Below, in pieces: positions 26,361 to 33,500 of a stretch of DNA of 40,096 nt. A model generated the notes under the pieces. It was not told the DNA's origin. It saw only the letters and a list, made by a program, of their open reading frames with translations, and did not search any database. Origin of the DNA: Bifidobacteriaceae bacterium (GTDB lineage Bacteria > Actinomycetota > Actinomycetes > Actinomycetales > WQXJ01); assembly GCA_031278075.1 (NCBI GenBank), contig JAITLE010000039.1:1-40096 (forward strand), written 5' to 3'. How positions within the stretch are numbered: the first letter of the stretch is position 1; every line of letters begins with the position of its first letter. The translations under genes were made by a program, and so were the position numbers.

Positions 26361-26425
26361 AGTGGTTCCTTTCTTGTTGGTGTTGATGGTTGGGGCAGCG
26401 GAGGCCTTCGACCTCCATCACCTAG

Positions 26426-26442
26426 CGCGCAAAATGCATCCG
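26426..26442 (-). promoter_or_regulatory. 17-bp element motif, copy 1
   Basis: Minus-strand reading CGGATGCATTTTGCGCG. It lies in the gap between the second and third E2-like genes, 66 nt upstream of the zinc-finger ATG and in the direction of transcription. It shares CGGATG and TTGCG at identical spacing with the copies at 30495, 30567 and 37922. The best reading is a promoter or operator used for the zinc-finger/E2-like/JAB-E1/Clp group. Confidence 0.65.
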
Positions 26443-26461
26443 GACTCGGCTGCCGCCTTGG

Positions 26462-27262
26462 TCAGGCCACATATTCGCGGTAGAGGGCGACGCCGTATTG
26501 GACGCCGTTGGCGATGGCGAGCAGCCACGCCGCCGCCCACAGCAGCGCCGGGGCGCTGCCGCTCAGCGCCGTGAAGCCGAGGACCGCGCCCACGCCGGCT
26601 AAGGCCAGCACCAGGCCCGGGCCCCAGGGCTCTTCGGCCGCCAGCACCCCGGCCACCGTGGCGGCCGCGCCAGCGGCCGCCATCCACATGAAGTCCCAAA
26701 AACCGAAGCCGTTGTGCATGCGACAAACCCAGATGAGACCGAAGACCAGCAAAGCGGCGAGGCTGGCGCCCCACCCGACAAACCCCAGATCGCGCCGCCG
26801 GGCGGCCATCGGTCGCGCCGGACCAGCTCGCTCAGCTAGCCCAGCTCGCTCAGCTAGCCCAGCTAGCCCGGCTGGCCCGACTGCCGTGCGGGGCGCGCCG
26901 GTCCCCAACATGGACCGGTCGGTCACCGGCGGCCTCCCTGCGGCAGGCCTGAAGTTCCCTGTGGCGATGTAGTTCTCCGTCGAGTCGGCCCACAACGCCG
27001 CGACTGATTGAGCGGCCGAGACGGTGCGCAGCGGCGTGGTCCAGCAGACATATGGCCTGCCGCCAACACCCAACCGGTGGGTGTCCAAGCCGCCGGACGC
27101 CCTGCCGCGGTAATCCGGCGAATTGTCGATGTAGACGCGCCAGGAACGGTCGATGTACTGGAAAGTGAACGAATAGTCGCGGCGCGTCGGGTGCGCCCGA
27201 TACGAGACACGAATTCGGCCGCGCCGGCGGGCTTCGGCCTCCGGCATGGATCTTTCGGGCAT
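26462..27262 (-). CDS. Membrane-anchored E2-like candidate protein, copy 2
   Basis: 266 residues, ATG 27262 with AGGAGGAG ribosome site. Residues ~1-110 are paralogous to the two neighbouring small proteins (HPTRRDYSFTFQY, WRVYIDNSPDYRG, GRPYVCWTTP, AQSVAALWADSTENYIATG), including the invariant Cys. A repetitive Ala/Gly/Leu/Glu/Arg linker follows. About four hydrophobic helices make up the C-terminal half (FVGWGASLAALLVFGLIWV; the WMAAAGAAATVAGVLAA region; VLALAGVGAVLGFTAL; LLWAAAWLLAIANGV). The soluble domain is therefore held at the cytoplasmic membrane. Eukaryotic Ubc6-type E2s are also tail-anchored, but that parallel is only suggestive. Confidence 0.88.
   Translation of the reverse strand: MPERSMPEAEARRRGRIRVSYRAHPTRRDYSFTFQYIDRSWRVYIDNSPDYRGRASGGLDTHRLGVGGRPYVCWTTPLRTVSAAQSVAALWADSTENYIATGNFRPAAGRPPVTDRSMLGTGAPRTAVGPAGLAGLAERAGLAERAGPARPMAARRRDLGFVGWGASLAALLVFGLIWVCRMHNGFGFWDFMWMAAAGAAATVAGVLAAEEPWGPGLVLALAGVGAVLGFTALSGSAPALLWAAAWLLAIANGVQYGVALYREYVA
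26824..26868. repeat. 18-bp tandem repeat inside membrane-anchored E2-like gene
   Basis: Two perfect copies of CAGCTCGCTCAGCTAGCC (26824-26841 and 26842-26859) and a partial third copy. On the coding strand they encode repeated AGLAER units in the linker between the soluble and membrane parts. The reading frame is preserved because 18 is a multiple of three, so linker length can vary by slippage. Confidence 0.85.
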
Positions 27263-27273
27263 GTCTCCTCCTC

Positions 27274-27666
27274 TCACAGACTCGGATAGGCGCGGAACCC
27301 GTTGAGGACGGAGCGGTCCACCACCTGCGGCCGTCCCGGCGCAGGCGCGAATTGGCGGCTGTCGCGGAAGTTCTCGACACAGTCCGCCCACATCGCCGCC
27401 ACGGCCTGAGCCTCGGACAGCGTCGGCACTGGTGTGGCGTGGCTGGCCGCCCCGGGTGGGTTGTAGCAGATGAATTGGCGCCCGCCTCCGCCCGCGAGCA
27501 GATGAATGAATCCATTGACGGGCGGCGGGTTATTGACGTACACCCGCCACCCGCCACCTTCGAATTCGAAGGTGAACGAGTAGTCGCGTTTGGTTGGCCA
27601 GGCGCGATACCAGACCTTCCGCAGCACACGGACCTGGCGGGCCTGGGCCTCGGTGATAGATGCCAT
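27274..27666 (-). CDS. Small E2-like candidate protein, copy 1
   Basis: 130 residues, ATG 27666 with AAAGGAG ribosome site. Paralogue of the two downstream proteins: WPTKRDYSFTFEFEGGGW, RVYVNNPPP, RQFICYNPP with the invariant Cys, and LSEAQAVAAMWADCVENF. It is the most divergent copy, with an insertion of about 10 residues between the Cys and the last helix. It is soluble. The stop is 11 nt before the start of copy 2. Three neighbouring copies with kept core residues and different tails suggest subfunctional divergence after local duplication. Confidence 0.88.
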   Translation of the reverse strand: MASITEAQARQVRVLRKVWYRAWPTKRDYSFTFEFEGGGWRVYVNNPPPVNGFIHLLAGGGGRQFICYNPPGAASHATPVPTLSEAQAVAAMWADCVENFRDSRQFAPAPGRPQVVDRSVLNGFRAYPSL

Positions 27667-27702
27667 TTGGTGTCTCCTTTCTCGTGGTGGTTCGGGACCG
27701 GG

Positions 27703-28134
27703 TCACCCGGTCGGGGCGAAGCGAGCGCGAAGCGCGCCGCCGTTGACGAGGAGTTCCAGCCGGAGGTCTTGGAGCACGTCGGCCACAACCTCTGGGTAGC
27801 CCGGGCGGTTCAGCCTGAGCCACATCTCGGTTCCGAACCTAGACATGACATCCGAGACAGATGAGCCAGGCATGGCCGCTCGCAGCTGTTTGAAATCGGG
27901 CCTGTCGCGATAGTCGGGCATGTGCTTCGAATACCAGGCCTCCATCTCCTGGACGTCGGCGTCCGCCAAGTGCTCGAACTCCTCGAGGAGATCCTCGCTC
28001 AGGCCCTCGCAGAGCTTATTGCCGACCCGTATTTCGAGTTCTTTGTGGATGTGGCCGAGCAGGCTCTGCTGGGCCGCCCAAGGGAGCCCGCCAAGGCCAA
28101 GGTCGGCCAGAAATTCTTGATTCAAATTGATCAT
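27703..28134 (-). CDS. DUF5663-like small helical protein
   Basis: 143 residues from ATG 28134 (MINLNQEFLADLGLGGLP). The pattern LADLGLGGLP, LLGHIHKELEIRVGNKL, EGLSEDLLEEFEHL resembles the small helical DUF5663 family, whose function is not known to me. The acidic helical N-terminal half is followed by a segment with SVSDVMSRFGTEMWLRLNRPGYPEVV. It ends in a single glycine (APTG), not Gly-Gly, so it is a weak candidate for a ubiquitin-like modifier. It lies between the HerA-type ATPase gene and the first E2-like gene in the same direction. Confidence 0.8.
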   Translation of the reverse strand: MINLNQEFLADLGLGGLPWAAQQSLLGHIHKELEIRVGNKLCEGLSEDLLEEFEHLADADVQEMEAWYSKHMPDYRDRPDFKQLRAAMPGSSVSDVMSRFGTEMWLRLNRPGYPEVVADVLQDLRLELLVNGGALRARFAPTG

Positions 28135-28159
28135 GGCTGTTCTTTCTCTCGTTGTTTGG

Positions 28160-30451
28160 TCAGGCGATCCAGCTGGGCAGGATCGTGTCCGCGGCGAGTT
28201 CACCGGGACCGTGCTGCTTGACGCTGTGCCGCAGTTCGGCGATTCGCCGGTCACGCGCGTCGGCGCGGGCGGCCTTGATGGCCGTGGCGATCGTCTCGCG
28301 GCTGATTGGCGGCAGTTCGCGGTAATCCTTGACCAGCGCGTCGTACGAGGCCCGGCGCACCCGCTCGGCGCGCCACTTCCGCAGTTCCACGTCAGCCAGC
28401 GCCTCGCGATTGCGTTTGAAGAAGTCGAACTCGATTGAGAACGGCTCGGACGGGACGCCATCGCGCGAGATGACAGCCACGCCGGTCAGGTCCCGCATGC
28501 GGGTGAGGTCGTTGACGGGCCAGCCGTTCAGCATGGTGGAGGCCTGGGCTGCGTCCCCAGGGTTGCCGGTCCTCAGCTGGATGTAACTACCAGCGTTAGC
28601 TGACAGCGCGTCTTTGACTTGGAAACGCAACTGGTCGGGACGCTGGTGGCAGGCCAACACCCCGAGGCCGTATTTCCGGGCCTCGTCGAGCAACACCGGC
28701 AACGAGCCGTACTGGAACAGTTGCGCCTCGTCGAGGAACAGCAGGAACGGGTTCTCGCGATCCCGCCGGGTCAGGGTGGCGAAACGAGCCTCGGCCACAA
28801 GCATGCAGCCCAGCAGCTGCGCCGAACGCTCGCCAAGTTCAGCCAGCCCCAGGTTGACGAGGACCACTTTCGAGTTGTCCATGGCATCAGCCAGGTCGAT
28901 GGCGTGCGCCCCGGTGCCCAGGATGCGCGTCAGACCAGCGGAGCCGAGCACTTCCTCGCCTTTGCAGATCAGCCAGGCCCACAGGTCGGCCGCACTGTCA
29001 CCGCTCAGGTTCGCCATCTCCTGGCGGATCTGGTCCGCCAGGATGGTGTCACACGTCTCGAGCGCCTCGACGAGGCTCTTCAGCAGCTCCCGGCTGCCCA
29101 GGATGGAGAACACCGCCACCAGGGAACAGCGGTCCTGGAAGAGCCTTCGGCAACCTCGCGCGACGAGCCCGAAGCAGCGGCGCCACCTGGGCCCGGTGTA
29201 CTCCTCGGAGTCGCGGTCCACGATTATGTTCATGAAGGCCTGCAACCGTGACTCGAATTCGGCGTCGTCGCGACCACGCAGCGGGTTCATGGGCACGAAG
29301 TGTTCCGGGTCGGAGCAGTCGACGTACAGCACGCGGTCCGGGTCGCGCACGTCGCCCATCAGGTCGGCGCAGAGCGCGCCGCTCGGGTCCAACACAAGGC
29401 CACCGCGCCCCGCGTCCATCCACTGCCCCAACAGGGATCGGATGGCCGTGGACTTGCCCGATCCGCTCGACCCGACAATCCGCACATGGCGGCATAGATC
29501 CTTCGGTGACATCCACACCGACTTGCGCCGCCCGTCGGCGTCCACGCACCGGCCCACCCGGAACGCCTCAGCCGGCTTGGCCGGCGCGTCATACGGCGCC
29601 ACCTTTCGGGGAGGCGGCAGCACCTTCATGCCGGGCACAGGCTCGCCCAGCGCGGCGGCGGGCACGTTCCACGCGGCGCAGGCAGCTCCCTTCGGCAGTG
29701 CGAACCCCTTCAGACAGTCGACGGTCGGGTCGCGCAGCAGGACCCGGTCCTTCCCGTCCAGCCTCGCGTGGTCTCTGCGCTGAGACAGCATCTTCGACTC
29801 CGCGAGCGTGCGGGCGGAGGTCTCAGCCAGCGTCACCCGCGTGCGGATAGGCCTGCCGCGATACATTTCCCATTCGACGGTCGGCCCGCCTTGGAAAACG
29901 CCTCGCCAAGCCGAGTCGGACATCTGTTGCTCGATCTCAGAGGCCGGCGAGATCATCATCACCATGGCGGTTTTCAAGACCGAGAGGAATTCCCACATCG
30001 GATCGTTCCGATGGGACGGCACGGCGTTGCGTCCGTGACGGACGTCCCGCTCGGGCCGGTTGTTTCCGAGGATTCCTTCGAAGAGATCGCCTGGCGGCTC
30101 GGTCCGGGCAGGGATCACTTCCACGAGTGGTTCCGGCAGCCGCGGAATCTTGGTCGTGGGCTGCAGGAGCGCGGTGGGCGCGAACGCGTACCGCATGTCC
30201 GCGAGCCAATCGGAGGGGGCCGCGTCGTTGACCCAGCCGTACAACCGGACGCCTCGCTTGACACGCATGAGGGCGCTCACCAGCATCGCGTCATCGGGCC
30301 ATTCTGAGACCACGTTGTAAATGTTCTCCACCGTCCAGCGGGACGCTTTGAAGGGGTCCTTGCTCGGGATGAGGCCGCTGACGCGAAAGCCTCTCCCGAC
30401 GCCCGGTTGCAAGTCGCCTCGAATAGCTTTGAGCGGGAGTTCGTGATTCAT
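28160..30451 (-). CDS. HerA/TraG-type DNA-motor ATPase
   Basis: 763 residues from ATG 30451, with AAAGGAC ribosome site about 10 nt upstream. Residues 1-~300 are not recognised and have no membrane segment. ATPase: RIVGSSGSGKSTAIRSLLG near residue 325, GGLVLDPSGALCADLM, then Walker B FLLFLDEAQLF near 565 followed by DEARKYGLGVLACHQRPDQL and NAGSYIQLRTG. This is the FtsK/HerA/VirD4 class of hexameric pumps that move DNA, or recruit substrates to secretion channels. Absence of membrane helices argues against a classic type IV coupling protein. It is transcribed divergently from the fused RNA polymerase gene, with two copies of the 17-bp motif in the gap. Confidence 0.9.
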   Translation of the reverse strand: MNHELPLKAIRGDLQPGVGRGFRVSGLIPSKDPFKASRWTVENIYNVVSEWPDDAMLVSALMRVKRGVRLYGWVNDAAPSDWLADMRYAFAPTALLQPTTKIPRLPEPLVEVIPARTEPPGDLFEGILGNNRPERDVRHGRNAVPSHRNDPMWEFLSVLKTAMVMMISPASEIEQQMSDSAWRGVFQGGPTVEWEMYRGRPIRTRVTLAETSARTLAESKMLSQRRDHARLDGKDRVLLRDPTVDCLKGFALPKGAACAAWNVPAAALGEPVPGMKVLPPPRKVAPYDAPAKPAEAFRVGRCVDADGRRKSVWMSPKDLCRHVRIVGSSGSGKSTAIRSLLGQWMDAGRGGLVLDPSGALCADLMGDVRDPDRVLYVDCSDPEHFVPMNPLRGRDDAEFESRLQAFMNIIVDRDSEEYTGPRWRRCFGLVARGCRRLFQDRCSLVAVFSILGSRELLKSLVEALETCDTILADQIRQEMANLSGDSAADLWAWLICKGEEVLGSAGLTRILGTGAHAIDLADAMDNSKVVLVNLGLAELGERSAQLLGCMLVAEARFATLTRRDRENPFLLFLDEAQLFQYGSLPVLLDEARKYGLGVLACHQRPDQLRFQVKDALSANAGSYIQLRTGNPGDAAQASTMLNGWPVNDLTRMRDLTGVAVISRDGVPSEPFSIEFDFFKRNREALADVELRKWRAERVRRASYDALVKDYRELPPISRETIATAIKAARADARDRRIAELRHSVKQHGPGELAADTILPSWIA

Positions 30452-30494
30452 CGTCGAGCGGTCCTTTCGTGTTGGGAGTGTGCGTGAACGGACG

Positions 30495-30511
30495 CACGCA
30501 AGAGGCATCCG
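30495..30511 (-). promoter_or_regulatory. 17-bp element motif, copy 2
   Basis: Minus-strand reading CGGATGCCTCTTGCGTG, ending 44 nt upstream of the HerA-type ATPase ATG and pointing toward it. It differs from copy 3 in the same gap at one position of 17. Probable promoter or operator of the long minus-strand operon. Confidence 0.7.
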
Positions 30512-30560
30512 AAGCCCCGGGGCGGGGGCTGAGCGTCCTCGACCGCCCACCCGTTCGTGG

Positions 30561-30590
30561 TTGTCTCACGCAAGACGCATCCGTTAGCAT
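30561..30590 (+). promoter_or_regulatory. Predicted housekeeping promoter of the fused RNA polymerase gene
   Basis: TTGTCT (30561-30566) and TAGCAT (30585-30590) with an 18-bp spacer resemble a -35/-10 pair for the main actinobacterial sigma factor. Transcription would begin about 6 nt after the -10, at or next to the GTG start at 30596, giving a leaderless mRNA. Leaderless mRNAs are common in actinobacteria, and no ribosome site is visible upstream of this GTG. The spacer is almost exactly filled by copy 3 of the 17-bp motif. Confidence 0.5.
30567..30583 (-). promoter_or_regulatory. 17-bp element motif, copy 3, inside the polymerase promoter spacer
   Basis: Minus-strand reading CGGATGCGTCTTGCGTG. 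It points away from the polymerase gene, toward the HerA-type gene, and lies between the predicted -35 and -10 of the polymerase promoter. Whatever binds this motif would compete with the host polymerase there, which suggests feedback control. Confidence 0.65.
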
Positions 30591-30595
30591 GAAGC

Positions 30596-33500
30596 GTGCC
30601 CAGGACCTCCCCCGCAGGGACCGAGTCGGCCGAACACCCATCTCCACTCACAGGCGCCCAATGCCGCCAACGATTGGCCGATGCCGTCGCCGCCCTGACC
30701 GCTCGGCGGATCGGCCAGGAGGTCAGCGCGGTCGCCGGGGACCTCGAGCCGCCGTATTGGCAGCCAACCGAGTCCTCGTGGGCGTGGTTGGCGCCGGTCG
30801 GCATCACTCTCAGAGCAGCGGGAGACGCGGCGACCGCGCGTCTCGACTGGCCGGTCGCCTGGGATCCCGACCGCGCGGTCGCCTGCCCAGTCGCGCCAGA
30901 CAGGGATCTCGCGTCGCCCGGACGGCACCGCGGCTGGTATATCGGACGAGCGCTAGCAGTCGGCTACGGCGTGCGGCTCCAAGAGGGACTGCATTTCATC
31001 CCGCGTCAAACCGCTCGGGGAGACTGGACGGTCGGCATCGTCCTCGCGCCAAGACTGGGGCCCGAGGTTTTCGGGCCCTTGGACAAGGATCTTCCGGGGA
31101 ACGGCAGGACCACCTGGTGGAGGCTGTCGCAAGCGGTTCTCGGAGAACTACCCGGCCGCTATGTGCCGCCAGACTTAGTCGAGACCATGCTCGCCGGTTT
31201 GGGCCTCAGCGGGCTCATCGAGACCTACGGCCCGGAGGGTCTTAGTCAAGCCCGCGCCGAAGTTGAGGAGGCGCTGCGTCGCAGACGCCAAGAGGTCGCC
31301 GCCAATCCCACATCCGAGCCCGGGCGGACCGCGGCGTCCCGCAACCGGCTGTTCGGCCCCGACGAGGTGATGGCTGAGTTGGTGTGCCGCTGCGTGCGCA
31401 GACTCACAACCAGCACCGCGCGCAACGCTGTCATCCGAAAGCAACTCGACGACATGGCCAGCAAGCTAGGTTCGTATTTGCCGGACGGCACAGCCATCGA
31501 AGGCGGTCACACCGCGGGCGCGATCGCGCTGCGAAATCTTGAGCGAGGCAAGGGCGCCATCGCTTCGGTGATCACCCCAGTCGGGATCGGGACCACGTTG
31601 GCCAGGACCGAGGAATCGGCCAGGACGTGCTTCGTCGGCTTCCGCGGCCTGGGGCGGATCCGCGGCCGCGCCGACCTGCGCGACCTCGACACAGGGTGGC
31701 GCGGCACGCTGTGTCCCGTGCAGACGCCAGAGTCGACGGACACCGGATTGGTCCGATTCACCGCCGTCGGCGCCAGAGCCGACGCGCCACCCAACTCAGA
31801 ATGGGCCGACCTGTCCGCGAGCGCGGCGCTGATCCCGTTCGTCAACCACGACGACCCGGCGCGAGCGTCCATCGGCTCGAAGAACCTGAAACAGGCCGTG
31901 CCCGTCAACGGCTGCGAACCACCGCTGGTGGCGACGGGTTGGGAGAAGATCCTGGGCCTAGCCGAAGGCGTGGCAGCAGCGGTCGCGGACGGCGAGGTGA
32001 CCGAGGTCGGGCCCGATCATGTTGTCGTCCGCACCCAGCGAGGCGTGGAGTCGCGGGTCGCGTTCGGCGCTCCCGCGGCGGCTCGCTCCGGAATCGACAA
32101 CTCCTGGTTCGTCAGCGTAAAAGTCGGGGACGAGGTGCGCAGGGGCCAGATCCTCGCCCACGCGCCCGAGGTGCGCCTGACACCGGAATCCGAAGAAGCC
32201 GAGCTGTGCCTCGGTGTCAACGCCCTGGTGGCGCTCACTCCCTGGCGCGGCCTGAACTACGAGGACGGCATCGTCGTCAGCGAATCGTTCGGCCGCCGGA
32301 TGACATCCACCCATCTGGTGCGCATCGACCAGACGAAAGACCCCGGCGATCCGGTCACCTGGCTGGTCGCCGCGCCACCCGGGCGCGTCGGCCGGGCCGA
32401 CCAAGGGACGCCTGTCACACGAGGCCAAGTGCTGGCGCAGATCGAGCGCGCGGATCGCACGCAAGTGATCTCCCCAATCACCGGCGAGTTGGTCTCCGCC
32501 TTCCTCGACCGGCGGCGCGGCACAGTGGCCGCGATCATCCGCGTGGAACGCCCCCTCGCGGTCGGCGACAAGCTGACCAACCGCCACCAGGGCAAAGGCG
32601 TCGTCAGCGCGATCCTGCCGGACCAAGACATGCCCCGGCTGCCGGACGGAACGCCCATCGAAATGATCCTGAACCCGGTCGGAGTGCTGAGGCGGCTCAA
32701 CATCGGCCAACTCTGGGAGATGCACGTCGGTTTGGAACGGCGACTCACCAAACAGGGCCCCATCAGCGTCGGCCGTGTGGTGGCTGATCCGGACGGCCTG
32801 GCCGCATCGCTCGCGAACCTGGAAGCGCCCGGTGGGCGGATGCGCCTCACCCTGGCCGACGGCTCTCCGATCGGCGGCGAGGCCGGCGTGGCGGTGGGCC
32901 CGCAATACATCATCAAGCTCAACCACCTAGCGTCCGCGAAACTCAGCGCCTGCGGCGCGCAGCCGCCAGTCGCGCCGATCACCGGGCAACCGTCCCAACG
33001 CCGCAGGTTCCACGCCGGGCACGTCGAGGGTGCGGCGCAACGCCTCGGCGAGATGGAGATCTGGGCGCTTGAAGCCGCTGGCGCCACGGCCGTCCTAGCC
33101 GACGCCCTCCAAACCCGGTCCGTCCCGCCTCAATGGGCGCGCGGCCGGCCCCGTGCGTCGCTGCGCAGCGTCCAAGCGCATTTGGCGGTCGCGGGGATCG
33201 ATCTGGTGGCCAACCAAGACGGCCCGCGACCCCTGGCCAACCTCATGGCGAGCGAGATCGAGAGTTTGACGACCCAGTGGCGACAAGAGCCAGAACCCAA
33301 CCTCGAAATGTCCGGCCACCCCGGAACCGCCGAGGCCGAGACTGTTCAATGGAGCATCCCACTGCCGGAGCCGATGCGGCACCCGTGGCGCACGAAGCTC
33401 GTTGAGCCGCCACCCATCAACAGCGTTCCCGTCCTGCCGCAGGCTTATCGCGTGCCCATCGGGCAACGGATCATCGGACTGAACCGCCACTACGAGGAGC

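Noticed and set aside
27703..28134. DUF5663-like protein as the ubiquitin-like modifier
   Set aside because: The sequence looks helical and ends in one Gly (APTG) without Gly-Gly. I kept it only as a weak possibility.
30589..31245. ATG at 30589 as a separate start over the polymerase N-terminus
   Set aside because: It is in a different frame, giving an Arg-rich shadow. The polymerase frame from GTG 30596 is continuous with recognisable beta motifs.
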